64,000 nt of DNA from Zhengitettix transpicula (taxonomy: Eukaryota > Arthropoda > Insecta > Orthoptera > Tetrigidae). The stretch lies in the NCBI GenBank assembly GCA_037074705.1, contig CM073592.1:85811129-85875128 (forward strand), written 5' to 3'. Below the pieces are notes generated by a model, which was not told where the DNA came from, did not search any database, and saw nothing but the letters and a program-made list of their open reading frames with translations. Below are positions 12,103 to 25,971 of the stretch, piece by piece. Every line of letters starts with the position of its first letter. Within the stretch, counting starts at the first letter, position 1. The position numbers and the translations under genes are program-made.

Positions 12103-13513
12103 GAAGAGCCTGGAGAAACACAACAGACAAGTGCAGTTTTCAATCAGACGTAATTTTTTTCATTTTAAAAATAAGAATTTATAATTATAATTAAGCGATA
12201 TAGATTAAATAGAACGCAGACAAACATATTGCAAAATTACTTAAAATCTAACAATCATAAAATATGGAGTTTTAAATAACACTTAATGAATCAATATATG
12301 TTTCAAAGAGCGAGGTCAGTGCCACGTTTCATCGTTGTGACTCACTCACAGTGAATGACTACCTGATATTTAAAGGAAAATAATTTATGCATTGCATACT
12401 TACTCAAAGGTCCCATAATAGAATTATAAATATTATTATAACGTCGATCAAATAAAAATTTTACGCTGTGGCAGGACTTCCATGAGTTTAATGTTATCGA
12501 AATGAATTTGAGCGTTGGCGAGTCTGTGACGGGTTATTACAAAGCTTTTAGGAAGGATTCGATCAGTAAAGTGAGGTCAAATTGCAGTTCAGGAGATGTG
12601 GGAAATGACGAGCGAGCCACTACCTTTTGGGTCACTTAACATTAATTCAAGCCTAAATTCTCTACATCTTTAACAACTGGGAGGATTAAGAAATATTTAT
12701 TTCACATTTTTAATTCTTACCTATTTTAATTTACTGTTATTCCCAAATCAAAGACACGTGGCTTCGAAATCCTCAATTACAGGTAGAAAGTATCCATCCT
12801 TCAGAATGGAATGAAATCATTTGCTAAAAATAATTGTCCACGGAACTTCTATTGATCGGACAAGGCTCGGGTGTTCTTTTTTCTTTAACTTTCTACTTAA
12901 GCTAATTTTTTGCGTTGTTTTTTATTTATTACTTTCGGGTACTTTATGCCTCTATGTATAAAAATATCTCCTTGCCTACTCCTGCCAAACACGCTCATTA
13001 AATTGAAAAGTAAATTGTAGTAATGAATAAATTAAGGTGATCCTAAGCAATTTTACCAAGTTTTTGATTTATTTTATATAGTTGTCCGAAAATTGAAGAT
13101 TTGTACAAATCTCAAAACTGATGAGTTGCACAAAATTTTAATTGATCCTTATTTATATTTATATTATTTCTCTGAGAATTTGTCTGAAATTTAATTATTT
13201 TCTGTCGAATTAAAACAAAACAGCCCAACAGAAAATTAAATTGGGCAGATTAAATTTTTAGTCGCCAACATTCCCAAAGAGTGGATGACATTTTAAGATA
13301 GCTTCCAAATAATTCAGATGAAGTCGGACGTTTATCACCACTGAGAAGCTTCTTACACATATATGTAACAACATATGTGTAAAAACAATAAAAAGAATAT
13401 AAAGTTTCATAGAACTCGGGTCCAACTCTTTTATTGTGAAAAGAGCACATAGTCAGCGTGACAGGCAGACAGTCATTTGTATTAGATCTGATCCCCTATG
13501 TTTCGTGCATTAG

Positions 13514-13822
13514 ATGTTACGAAACATATCATCTAAACTCCTACCTGCTAAGTTGAATGTATTCATTCACCTTTCAAAAGAAAACGGTCTGATTGATATC
13601 GATGAAACGTTTTTCCGTTGTCGTATACAGCCGCTGAAATGTTATAAGCGTTATCAACCAGCCATCCATCATATTGAGACAAAAAAGCGACCGTTCCAAA
13701 TCTTTATTTATACTGTCTGGGCAGGAATACTGTTGGCTTTAAAGAAAAGAGTTGAACAGAATTTATGTGAAGCAGTAGGCAACTTTGAGGTTATCATACA
13801 TTGTCATCCGCCATTTGAATAA
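13514..13822 (+). other. Unassigned 102-codon open frame
   Basis: True ATG at 13514 and a TAA at 13820. The peptide (MLRNISSKLLPAKLNVF... CHPPFE) has no recognisable domain, signal peptide or convincing membrane span, and there are no promoter or splice features. Chance or an old repeat is as likely as a gene. Confidence 0.12.
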
Positions 13823-14982
13823 TTTAAAACTTAAAACTTCGTTTTCGTTTAAAAAGGGCTGATTTGCAAACAAGTTGATTGTGTTTCCACTGTTAAATGA
13901 GTTTTAGATTATTCTCATATAAAACTGTTAATAAAACTTAAACGATAGTCCTGGCCTTCATGTAATTAAATTTCTTGTCCTTTCGGTAGTTCGATATTTT
14001 TCTTACGACGTAATAATGTCAAACTGAGAATGCATATTTAGCGGAGGAGAAGCGAGCGCTACAGTGGGTTAGGGTCGAAAAGTTCATTTTTCATAACAGC
14101 GTGCTACTTTCATCCAGTTTTCTTAAACTCCTTGAAGCGCCAACTAAATAAATATTCTCACTACCGAAAAATCAGGATAGCATTTTAGAACACTCTTTGT
14201 CCAACGTAAATCGTTTGTTTTCGTAACATGTAACACTCACCGTTGTTTAAGAATTGGTATTTACAACTCTCCTCCTTTTCGAAGAACTAATTTCTCCTCA
14301 AAATTTTTTATTGCTCACCAACATGACTCGCTCCATACCGTAAAGGATAATCTACGATTTTGGCCACTGTAGACGAGTTGGAGGAGTATAATAGTTGAAA
14401 ACACCAAAATATTAAACAAACTAACGTTCAATAACAACATAAAATAATCTAAAAATATAAGTATTTATTTCTGTTCAGCATATAATTGAGCGGATGAGGC
14501 GATTTCTAGGCTCGCATTTTACAGACAACATTCTATATTTGAGGACGTCTGGGATGCCTATTGCGCCGATTTTCTTCAGTCTTGTATTTGATTTTCCAAG
14601 GAAATATGTTTATATATTGCGAGTATGATCTGTTGCTGTTCTCAATTTGCCTGAGTGGTATGAGAAAACCAGGGAAATTCCAAATCAGGAAGATCATATG
14701 GGAATTTGATCATCTTCAATTATCAACATACCTCAAAGTCTCCAACGCTCAGAATGACTTCCCTATACAATCAATTACCACCTCAATTAGATTTATTTCA
14801 CTTAAATTCGCTATAAACCATTTCTTATCCATTCAAGGAGAACTAAGAATGGATATGCATTTATCAAATTAGAATACCAAAATGAAATATAAAATTCTAT
14901 TTTATAACAATTTGACAAAAGTTGTATATATTATATTGTATAAACATACTATATAACAATATCTCATTTTATTGTATACTAG

Positions 14983-15400
14983 CTGTGTGCCCGGCATTGC
15001 CAGTGTACTTATTTATATACAACCCGAAAAGGTATTTAATTATATATTAATCTTAAGTCATAATTGATTTAACGTAGATCTAACTGTTCCTAGTTTCGTA
15101 CATACTTACGACCGATAGTGCATTAATTGAACAGCTATAAAATACATTGAATTTTATTGCATCAATCCCAACAAACATACCTTAGAATTTTTCCATAAAT
15201 ATACTCCTTGAGTATTGAAGGATATAATCGTCCCTCAGTCTTCAGACATTACGAAAGATTAAATTAATGAATTTGTTAGCTAGATTCACAATGTAAACAA
15301 TTGGTCGCCATATTGGAGTCACTAATGTGGTACTAAAATTAACTTATATTTTCCGCAAGGATCGTAAAGTATTTCGTATTGTTTTCTATAATCATTCGAT
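14983..15400 (+). repeat. Dispersed repeat fragment (TGCCCGGC end)
   Basis: CTAGCTGTGTGCCCGGCATT followed by TATTTATATACAACCCG and GGTATTTAATTATATATTAATCT. Shares its start with 5925-6110 and, in reverse, with 58075-58095. The extent of the body is uncertain. Confidence 0.4.
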
Positions 15401-15919
15401 GGAGTAAAATTATACCTTTTATTCAATGTAAATATTATTTCTTTATTTCAAACCAAAAAAGGAACTATTTCCTGTGTTCGTCGTGTAGTGTTTGTTCGAG
15501 TGCTGTGACGTCATGGTCTCTTGGTGCGCAGAAATTTAACACAAAATATCAAGTTTTTCAATTATAATTATTTCCACATTTACGCTATGGGTTTCTCACC
15601 CCCACAGTACCGTTTCTTGAGTTTTGAAAAAAAGTGTACCATTTTTATTTTGCAATTTGTCCACGCGTTTCAATTTGTATAAAAATTAACGTAAATACAT
15701 ACATACAAATATACATACTTTTTATTACATAGATGATAAACGTGTAAAAAATGCATGGTATCTACGTAATTGGATAAACGTCTGTGTAGAACCTACAAAT
15801 AAATAATCTAATACTAATAAATAAAAAATTCTTAATTACTTCAAGAACAGAAGAATTTATTCCAAACCAAGCTCAGCACTAAAGGATACGTTATTGAATT
15901 GAAGGATTACAATGTAAAA

Positions 15920-16006
15920 ATCTTTAGCGGAGCGGGAATCGAACCCAGCACCGCCGCTTAGTACTCGATGTTCTTATCATTTGAGCTACCCTAGTCGACT
16001 ACCTGT
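15920..16006 (-). pseudogene. tRNA-like sequence, probably a SINE head
   Basis: The minus strand carries a box A-like TAGCTCAAATG and a perfect box B GGTTCGATTCC. The T arm is good (CTGGG TTCGATT CCCGC, one mismatch) and a TTTTT pol III stop follows about ten bases beyond. The acceptor and anticodon stems do not pair, so it is not a working tRNA. A tRNA-derived SINE or tRNA pseudogene fits best. Confidence 0.5.
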
Positions 16007-17717
16007 CAGGTGCGACTATTCCCCCATCCATGTATAGACCTGAACACAATCCCACTTACAATTTCTTAATCTCATTCTTCACAGCCTAATTTTAGGCCTT
16101 CAATGAATAATGGATTGTGTGTAAAATAGATTAAGTACATCCTGATTAATTAATTCGTTAGTGCCGACCTTCGACGGAAAGTATTTATTTATTACTGGAA
16201 CTAAATAATTGAACCGGTCCGGACCATATTTATGCATCTTAATCTGTTAATAGCTACTTTATAGTGTACGAAATAAAATTGACGCAACAAATTAAAATTG
16301 CCACGATAAAAACAAAGTCAATGAAAACTAACTCTATGCTGCAATTGGATATCGAAATTTTCTTTGGCTGATCTCGTTTGAAATGTCATAACTTTTTCTA
16401 TCTCATTACAGAGTTATAATGTTGAAATGACGCAGCAAGTTCAGCTTACATTATGAAAGTACAACACAGACCTTCAATTATCTCTCTACAAGTAAAACGT
16501 CATGCAACTAGGTTCGACTTATCTCCTGCCAAGCGTAATTACATTTTCCTGTTCTTACAAACATATATAGATATGAAAACTCATCGCTGCTTTTGTTTAC
16601 ATCTACTTATTTCATTACATTTTTATATTTTTTTAATTGTGTGTTTCATATGATTAACGTTGTCTTTGGTAAGTATCTGTGTTAGGTGATTTAAAACATA
16701 ATTATTGTAATTTCATCGAAATAAATTCAAAAAACATTCGTCTTAACAGTATAACTTTCATGTTATAAATTAAATCTAGTTTTTAAGAGAAAAGTGATGA
16801 ACTATATTCGCTTTATTATCTCAATCATCCCACTTTCTCTTCCAGTTTATATTCTTAATTTTTTAATTTTTTTTACTATTTTTTTACCAGATTTTCAAAT
16901 TAAATCTTAATTAAAGAATTATTTTCCCCTTAATTTACTTTACGGAAACGTAAAAAGAAACATTCTGGATGACGATATGATTTTAAAAATATTAATAACC
17001 AGACCTAGAAACTATATTTTGCTCTGCGCCACTCTAAGCTAGAAGCTGGAGATAGAATCGATCTCATATTTGGTCAGGATACATTTGAATACTAACGCAG
17101 CGAGTGAGTTTGCATTAATTCAGGGAAATAGTCAAAACGTGTTACCATCTGAATTCTTGTAGAATAAGTGGATTTCAATAGTTTCAAATATTCAAAAGTT
17201 TCCGTGACACACTTAGAAGATGCAACCGACATTTTAATTATTTCTATAAAAAAGTTTAATATTATTTAATTTTCGAAACTTTCATCAAATTTGAAAATAC
17301 GTGTATTAAACAATTTCCGCTGTTTACTTACGATTTTTATATGGTACTTAAAAGTAGTTTGTTAATGCAAAATAATCCCTGGAAAATAAATTTTTATAAT
17401 ATTTTATTTTGATAATGTGTGCTTTTATATTAAGATAAAATCAATAAAGTAAAATCAGTGAAAATATTTTAAACGCTTTGTTATACCAGAACTTCACAAA
17501 AGTTTCCGTAGTATATATGGAAGACTCCGTGGGAGTTAATAAATCAATAAATCCAGGAATACAGAAAGGAATGTGCAGGGGAGTTCGTACACGTTTAGGC
17601 CGGGAACCAAACGAATTGAAGCGTATAAAAACTTTGTATAATTACAAAATTAAAAATATAAGAGCTTATTTTGATATATTTAGCAACATTTCTTACCCTC
17701 ATTGTTATCAAGTTATA
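16007..17717. other. AT-rich stretch without genes
   Basis: A donor-like TCTTTG|GTAAGTAT at 16670 has no acceptor or coding frame to go with it. Confidence 0.45.
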
Positions 17718-18666
17718 TATTGTAATAGTTAAATATAATATGAATGTGGCGTTTCTAAATGAAAGAACTTAAGTGAAAACTATTAAACAAGATTTATTAA
17801 CAATTTTAAAACAAGTATAAAATATACAAAATATTTGGGATCTCAGGGTCTTGAATTGGGTTTGATAAATGGCAGAATTTATATAATCAAAATTACATTT
17901 ACTTTTTATGGAAATCAATGCGTCTGAACATAGACGAAATTTGTTGCGGAAGAAATAATACTAAAGATTGAATTTAAACAATTTTAATTTTATCAAGAAT
18001 TAAGGATCTCATTTTATCGATAATTAAATAATTAAATAACGATCTGACTTTTATCTTTTAAACACGGTTACAAATGATTTTAAAGTTTTTCTCTACTTAC
18101 GGCCGCCCAGGTCTCTTTTTAGCTTTTCGTGCACAATTTTGGGGACATCACTGATTCTAAGTACTCACAGACTCTAAATGTTCACAGGCTCTAATTGGCG
18201 TTGATTGTTAGTTGGTTTAACACAAATTGGTTGGTTCTCGATGCTTTTCTGCAACCTGGATTTGTAGATCTCGTGTCTTTAGTTGAAAATGGACTTCATT
18301 GGTTTGTCTATAACCAGCATGATGAATCTACGCTCGACCACCGAATAAACACTAGTTGCTCTGTCTCCTTCCCGACTGAATATTGCTTTACTTTTAATAT
18401 TTGAAAGCATGTTTGTGACTGGACCACATTCTTTCGTTCTGACTGCCGACTGTAAAACTTTTCGTCTGATCTATTCGCTGTCTGCTGCCCGACTGGATTG
18501 TTCGTCTCGTAAATTTTGAGCCCGTAAAAACCGTCTCGACCGATCAACAATGCTTTCTTTGCCTTGCCGGTTTGTTGCGGCGTCCGCTCTATATCCACTA
18601 ATAATGAGTCCTCTACAATTCAACTTTTCAATTAGAACAATGCCTTAATTACCAATTACTACAATA
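17718..18666 (+). mobile_element. Family B DNA element, copy 1
   Basis: The ends TATTGTAATAGTT and AATTACTACAATA form an inverted repeat shared with family A, but the interior is different. Landmarks: TTTGGGATCTCAGGGTCTTG, ACGGCCGCCCAGGTCTC, GCAACCTGGATTTGTAGATC and TTGCCGGTTTGTTGCGGCG. 949 bases; nothing in it resembles a transposase. Confidence 0.78.
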
Positions 18667-18852
18667 TACAAACTATATTATGAACGTTTCTTGATTAGAG
18701 TCGCTAATAATATAATTAACGATGACATATGGCAATCTTTTGAAGGGGAACGCAAGTTCTTTAATGAAACCTATTTCATTTTTGATATCCTTTAGAATGT
18801 GATTGTTCCCACGCTTTCGTTTCAATCAAGAACTTGAGGTTCTTTATGTTGG

Positions 18853-19190
18853 AGGCAGGTTACATTAGGGTAATCCACGTGGTGGCAACTCCCCTCCAAC
18901 AGCATAGGATGGGAATTTGGAACTGTTATAGATTAAGGATCTTACCCGGCATTCGTCTAAAAGAGATGCAGGGAAAACCCTATAAAACGTGTAAGAAATA
19001 GATCGGGCTCTTGGTATTTGTCCCACGCTCTTTCGATGGCGGGAGAGAGGTTTGATGTGGAGACGCTACATTCCCTTCTCGACCAGTTTAGGAGACAGCT
19101 GGCCGACTGTTCCAACATACACCTCTCAAAACTGACAGGTGTCTCAGCTTGTGGGAACCTTAGTTCCAGGAAAGTTCCACCAGCGAGAGC
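18853..19190 (-). mobile_element. Family D retroposon, diverged copy
   Basis: It contains the family blocks GGTAATCCACGTGGTGGCAA, TTAAGGATCTTACCCGGCAT, CGACCAGTTTAGGAGACAGC and CACCTCTCAAAACTGACAGG in order, with internal deletions. Sense is the minus strand. Confidence 0.65.
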
Positions 19191-20235
19191 TGTGACACAG
19201 GCGATGGAATTTGACTTCTGTTTGAGTCAATTACGTCGGATTACAAATCGCTAATGGTAATAAACATCTGCACGGGAAATTACGACACTTTTACCAACAC
19301 TGAATCACTACAAACTGTTTACTTACCAAAGAAGTGAAAAATGTTGCATTTATTACTCACTATTAACTAAACAAATCAATGAGCTGAAAATTATTCTTTA
19401 TTTCATATCAAACCAACAAACGTTCAATAATATAAAAAACTAGCCTAAATAAATTTTATGTAACCGGCAATAATTTGAAATTTTGTATGAAGTGGTGCAC
19501 ATTGAAGAATTCCATGTTTAAAGAACTATAGGCTGTCTAACAGTCTGTTGTATGGGAAGTAACAATATCGTTCGTGAACCTGGCTACGACGTTCTCTGTT
19601 CACCTGGGAGATAATGCTTTTTGTGTTCCATCAAAGCCCCCTCCCCTGTCTTCCTCACTCTCTCTCTTCGAAGCAAACATTGGACGAATAAAAGTGTGAG
19701 CTGAGTCGCTCATCTACTTTCCAGTATCAAAGGTTCACAAAAGCCGGGACGTTATTGCATCTTGTAAAAAATAGTGATTATCTACCTACAAACCTTAGAT
19801 GAACAAAAATATACACTGAGCAGTTTCAAAATATGTTAGACATTTTAAAAATATTTACCAACCCAATAACAAATCAATTAGACAGCTGTAAATTCCATCT
19901 AAATCTCTTACACTAAATTATCTTTAACTGATGTCTCACGTGGGACAGTATCTTTTTGTTTTATTAATTTAGAATTTAGATTGTTTGTAAGCGATTCACA
20001 TAACGGTCTTAGTTATTTTGCACGCATTTCGGTTCTTATGTCATTTTAAGTCTATTCTTTTGTGTATGAATTCACATGTGACAGCCGTCCGAAGAGAATT
20101 GCAGAACGCGGCTAACCACTACTTTTATTTGGTTAGTGTACTTATTCCTAATAAATATATAAAATTTTAAAGTAAAATTTCAACATTCATACTTGGTACA
20201 AATAATAACTATTTCTATAACATTATATATATATA

Positions 20236-21178
20236 TATTGTAGTATTACAAACAATAAACAATTTAATTACAAACAAAGCCCCACGTTGAGGTTCCAATT
20301 TGTAGTAATTACTTTTAAATGATAAGTAAAATAAAAATTAAGTGATCGGATGTTTTAATTAAAGATAAAAAGTTAGAGCATACAAAAAATTAATTTATTA
20401 AATTAAATTATTGAAATTATACAATATACCAATATGCCACGGCTAGATCTAAGGGCCGACTACCGGACCTTCAAAAAAGAATCATGTTAAACAATTAAAT
20501 TTACAAAGTTATTAAAGCATTAATTTAAACAATCAGTACAATATAAACTATTAAATCTGAAATCTGAACTCGGAAATCTGACGATATCATTTACTGGCGG
20601 GTTTACAGATAATAAGTTGTGCAGTTTTACCTTGAAGTTTTGTTGTGCCAAGGAATGGGCTCGTACACACACACGATTATTATTAACACATTAAATACAG
20701 GCCATTATACACAGAATTTAATAGGCAACACTTTCTGCTTGCTGAGTATACTTATAACACTTATTTCACTGTTCTCTCTATCAAAAACTTATTACCATTC
20801 TCAAAGTTTGGTTATTTACCGGAAACAATAAGCTGGCTCCCAATAATTGAAAATTGTCTAACTCGTGAATGGAGGCTAGACTCTGAAACTGTTCTGCATC
20901 AGGGAAAACAACAGTCGGCGTAGTATCGTTGCAGTCATTTGATCATAGACTGGAAACCGTAGATCGTTCTGAATATTACAGCTGTTAGAATATATACAGC
21001 CTTGCATCCCAAATACACACTTTCTGAAATTTTGTCCGAACTGTTATTCCTATGCCTCCTGTCCACACACTGGAGCATTATCGCCACATATTCTTGTACA
21101 CAATTCGTGTGTTTACGCCGTCAACAATACAAGTCCAAAATCTTGTTCATTAATTAATTATATTTCCGTTTAATTACT

Positions 21179-21184
<6 letters not shown>
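20236..21184 (-). mobile_element. Family A DNA element, copy 2
   Basis: TATTGTAGTATTACAAA at the left and TTTAATTACTACAATA at the right form terminal inverted repeats, and both ends join (TA)n runs. The internal GGGCCGACTACCGGACCTTC and GCCGTCAACAATAC are the reverse of landmarks in copies 1 and 4. 949 bases, no coding frame of note, so non-autonomous. Confidence 0.75.

Positions 21185-21216
<32 letters not shown>
21182..21216. repeat. (TA)n microsatellite at right end of family A copy 2
   Basis: Pure TA beginning at the element's terminal CAATA. Confidence 0.95.
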
Positions 21217-21218
<2 letters not shown>

Positions 21219-21676
21219 GGAAACTGACGAAAAAATGGCATAAAAATCCCGCAATTTAAACATGTTCGTTTTATAGAAATATATTTATGTAATGTAGTTA
21301 CACGTAATCATTTGGCTATTTAATACATACAAATTTTAACATACGAACACAGAAGTGATAAATATTCAGAGAGGCTGACAGCAAAAAATAAAATATGTGT
21401 TAAGTATTGTGGAAATGCATTACGAAGCGCGTAATGTTTTACATATCAAAACCTATCTTGATTAAACGTCGGTAATAACCGTATAAATCAATAAATTCAA
21501 TCAATCATCATATACAACTACGTTCCCACCGAATAATACTTTTTTTCGTTGTGGTTCTAAAATGAAAGTACGATTAGTAAATAATGTAATGAAATTCCAT
21601 ATAATCGAGTTTGATCCTCAGTGGCCCCATACCATCTCCTTCGCGGGCGCTCTCTATCTCTCTCTCTCCATGTATA

Positions 21677-22605
21677 TATTGTAATAATTAAAATATAATA
21701 TAAAAAATGTGGCTTAAATGAAATACACTAATAACTTTAAAGAACAAACAAAATTTATTGTGCAAAATTTAAAAACAATTATAAAATACACAAAATATTT
21801 GGGATCTCAGGGTCTTGATCTGGGTTTGATAAATGTCAGAATTTAAATAATCAAAATTACATTTACTTTTTATGGAAATCAAAGCGTCTGAACATAGACG
21901 AAATTTGTTGCGGAAGAAATAATACTAAAGATTGAATTTAACAATTTCAATTTTATCAAGAGTTAACGATCTCATTTTATCGATAATTAAATAATTAAAG
22001 AACGATCTGACTTTTATCTTTTAAACACGGTTTACAAATTATTTTAAAGTTTTCTCTACTTACGGCCGCCCAGGTCTCATTTTTAGTTTTTCGTGCACAA
22101 TTTTGGGGACATCACTGATTCTAAGTTCTCACAGACTAATTGGCGTTGTTTGTTAGTTGATTTAACACAAATTGGTTGGTTCTCGATGCTTTACTGCAAC
22201 CTGGATTTGTAGATCTCGTGGCTTTAGTTGACAATGGACTTCATTGGTTTGTCTGAATATTGCTTTACTTTTTAATAATTGAAAGCATGTTTGTGACTGG
22301 ACCACAATCTTTCGTTCTGACTGTCGACTGTAAAACTTTCAATGAGTTCTTTTCGTCCGTTCTATTCGCTGTCTGCTGACCGACTGTACTGTTCAAATTT
22401 TTATGACTTGAAATTTTGGTCTTTTCTCCTCGCTGCTTACTGCCCGGCTGATATCTTCGTCTCGTAGATTTTGAGCGCGTAAACTCTCTCAACAATGTTT
22501 TCTTTGCCTTGCCGGATTGTTGCGGCGTCCGCTCTATATCCACTAATAATGAGTCCTCTACAATCCAACTTTCCAATTAGAACAATGTCTTAATTACCAA
22601 TTACT

Positions 22606-22611
<6 letters not shown>
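21677..22611 (+). mobile_element. Family B DNA element, copy 2
   Basis: Nearly collinear with copy 1 over 935 bases (TATTGTAATAATTA to AATTACTACAATA). The right end runs into (TA)n then (GT)n. It lacks a short segment present in copy 1 near the TTGTCTGTAACCAGC stretch and has an extra TTCAAATTTTTATGAC segment. Confidence 0.78.

Positions 22612-22658
<47 letters not shown>
22609..22658. repeat. (TA)n(GT)n compound microsatellite at right end of family B copy 2
   Basis: TA to about 22644, then GT units with one TTG interruption. Confidence 0.95.
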
Positions 22659-22940
22659 TGTGTGTATATATGGAGAGTGAAGGACGTAGGAAGTAAAGCT
22701 GCAAATGTCATAACCATAAACATAATGTAGTAATTTTCAATCGTAATTGCTGTATTTAATATAGGATGTTGGGTAATTGAAAATACTGTCGTTGAAGGAA
22801 GGAAAGGCATTGAATATACCCCCTTCCCCTCCGCCTGTGTGTAACTAAAGGAGCAGCAACGTAGGACACTCTGGAGATCAAACAAGGACAATATATACTA
22901 TTCGTACTTTTATCTCAGAACCACGACAGAAAAATTAAGG

Positions 22941-22945
<5 letters not shown>

Positions 22946-22975
<30 letters not shown>
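22946..22975. repeat. (TA)n microsatellite
   Basis: Pure TA run; no element end recognised beside it. Confidence 0.93.
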
Positions 22976-22980
<5 letters not shown>

Positions 22981-25928
22981 CGTGCCACAATATTTCCGTT
23001 AAAATTTGTGATATCGGAAAATATATACTACCAGAGACACGGTTGAGTAACTATGCCACTGAAATAGTATGTAATTGGACGTAGTTTTAGATTTGGGTTA
23101 ATATGTTAATCTTACACGACGTTTCAATGTTTCATTATCTACAGGTCAAATTTCAAGGTATATATAGAGGCTCTTTTTTTATATGTCGTTCATTCTCATT
23201 TAGGGCATACTTGCGTCTTATTGACCATGACCAGCATTGTCGCAATTTCTTATTGTAGGAACGTCGGGATAAACTGATTTTCGTATAAAATATTTGGATA
23301 AGTATGCGTTGGTGGTATATGCAAATACATAGCCGAGTTGCGCACAGAATATTAACAATTTGCACGGAACCTGTTGTTTTGGGAAGTGGGCGGTGCCAAC
23401 GCGATCTCAATCCATGCTTCAAGTGGAATAATATGACAATAGTTTTCTGCACTTCCTCGTCTTTGTGGTGATTGTTCTAGTGTTATCCATTTTAATATGA
23501 GAAAAATATTTCACGCAAGCATTAGAATATCGCCTATAGTTCCTCGCCGAAAGACGCCTTCCAAGCTTCATAAAGTTACGTTCGAAGAGTTATGGTTCTT
23601 TATTTTTCTAAAACTATACTAAAATGAAAATGTCAAACATAAATCGATGAAATATTAAATGAAGATATGTACAGCTTGAAAAGGCATGAAAATGTAACTA
23701 AATATTAACACTAATTCTCCAATTGAAGCAAAAATTATGCACTGTAAAATTTATAAATTATCGTTCACTACTTTTATTTTTTTTTGTGCAGAAGCAATAA
23801 AAACTACTGAAATTTATTTATAATAATAGATTTTCATCCATTGATACAAAAAATTCATATGTTCAGATTTTATCACTAAAATACCCAATATTTTTCATAG
23901 TTCTGCGACCAAAATTCTTACACTGAGGACGAATATAATATTTTTAAATCTCGTTTCTAAGATTTACATTCCGAATATGCAAACTTTTTCATTTTGATAA
24001 ATGCCCTATTGTTCAACATTTTCCTACTTCCTTTATGGAGGCTGGTCATGAGATTTTCAATAAGGATCAATACATTCTAAACAATTTGAACGAATTAGGC
24101 TTAAAAACATATCATTTAGTACATAACTTAAAGATCTGATCATAATCTGTAATCAGCACTGTTTTCGTGGAGAAATAGACACATCTCGTAAAAAAACGTG
24201 TTAATTCAGCTATGAAAGCCGCGGCGCCCCTAATTACAACGCTTTTGTCAGTTCATTAGCGAGTCCTGCACCTGAGTGACGTCAACAAAGAATAGTCTTA
24301 CCCAAAAGGAATGGCGGGATGTCAAGTTTCTCACAGTGCACTTCTGCGACTTGTACATACAACTAGAATCGTGAATACCTACGCATTTACTGAGGTATCT
24401 TAGTAATACTTTGATATATTTCGAGAAAAAAATCAATCCAGAGATTTGATCTTACTACACAATGATAAACGTCTCAAAATATATTATCCACAAATATCGT
24501 CCGAAGGATATTTTGAACTCGGCTCCTTCCTTGGAGTAGTTCGTAAAAGGCCGCAGGGAACCAACTTTATGCTGACCTTATACATAAACAAGACTTATTG
24601 AAGCATTATAATAATTATGATGAATTCATTATATTGACAGTTAAGTGTCTCAGCAAGGGAAGAAAATCATGAAAGACATGAAATCACTTGATGATCACTT
24701 AGACTCATTGTGTTGATCTGAACCAAGTCCTATGTTGAAGTAATGTTCCTTCCAGATTAGTTTACAATCCTAAACATCAGTCTATCAAAGCATTTTCTCT
24801 TAACTATAACACATCCAATTCACTACATCTATTCTCCTTACTTCGATCATCTACCTATCGAGACACTCGAGAAGTCATATCTTTGAGTTAAATTCACAAC
24901 TGTAATTAAATTTTCCATCAAATAATTTTTTGAGAGGTTTCCTCGTAATCTTCCCGAAACATTTTGTTTCAGATAACGATTCTTGGAAGTTAAATTGATC
25001 CAATCAAGATAACGAACTGTCGGTATAACTTCATGACAACGAAAGTAAATTAATCAAATATGCATCGGCGTCGTTAACAATCTGTTCAGAATATATTAAT
25101 TGAAACAATTTTTTGCGGTTAATTAGTGATTTCCAGGAAATACTTTCAAGTTATGCCACATCCTTTTACGTTTTCCGTTCGTGTACTATTGTTCCAGATT
25201 CAATTCTCGCGTTTCAACCCGGACCAATTTTCGATTCCACAACATTTCGACGGAAAGTTTCGCTGTCGTCGTCAGTCATCGACGTCAGTAAACCATTACT
25301 CATTCAAAGCAATCTTAGATATTTGTATTCTCTTTTTATTGTTGAACGGATTCTTGATACTCAATGACACTCCACTGTTTTTTGATGTGGTAAATTCGTA
25401 ATTGTGCGAGTGATGAAAAATTAAAAGCCCTTTTCTGAATGCAACAATAAATACAGCGTTGGCACGGACTATTATTGCCTATGAAAGAAGATAACTCTTC
25501 TTTGAAAAATTAATTCACTTTTCGCACAACTCCACGGTTAGAATAATCACCTGCTTTCTCGTCCTTCTTTTAAAAATATGCATTTTAAATAAGCAAAAAT
25601 TGTTAAGTTAAACATCCAAATTGATATTGTCTATAACAAAACAGTGAGGTACGCGAATCTAACTGGGTTATTTATGAAGTGACACCAATTTAACTCTCAA
25701 CCAACCGACTGCTACTATAGTTGAATACTATTACATATATGAACATGAACTAATGATTATACCATGGTATCAGATACAGTCTGAATAATGCAGGACTATA
25801 AATAAACTGGCGTTATGATGAAGGTGTATTGCTATTAGGAAAAGTTCTTTAAGTAATGTGATTACATAAAGGTGTATTGATATTAGGAATTTTGTTGATT
25901 AAGTAATATGATTCCACAGTAAAAAATA

Positions 25929-25931
<3 letters not shown>
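22976..25931. other. AT-rich stretch without genes
   Basis: Contains a perfect CRE palindrome TGACGTCA at 24277-24284 in a slightly GC-richer patch (24.18-24.37 kb), but no promoter or transcript signs around it. Confidence 0.45.

Positions 25932-25968
<37 letters not shown>
25932..25968. repeat. (TA)n microsatellite at left end of family A copy 3
   Basis: Pure TA run leading directly into TATTGTAGTATA. Confidence 0.95.

Positions 25969-25971
<3 letters not shown>

Larger units (their letters stand above)
12103..15919. other. AT-rich stretch, mostly featureless
   Basis: Holds the unassigned open frame at 13514 and the dispersed repeat from 14983. The remainder shows no supported feature. 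Confidence 0.45.

Noticed and set aside
13590..13615. CTGATTGATATCGATGAAAC as a hammerhead-like string
   Set aside because: The spacing is too short for stem II and no repeat arms surround it; taken as chance.
14561..14872. 103-codon open frame
   Set aside because: It begins at TTG, has no recognisable domain or splice context, and such lengths are expected by chance in 64 kb.
22604..22891. Frame ending in a long Thr-His/Ile-Tyr run
   Set aside because: The run is translated (GT)n(TA)n microsatellite.
23153..23452. 99-codon minus-strand frame
   Set aside because: Atypical composition, no motif, no promoter or splice signals.
24277..24284. Perfect CRE palindrome TGACGTCA
   Set aside because: One 8-mer without surrounding promoter features is not evidence of regulation.
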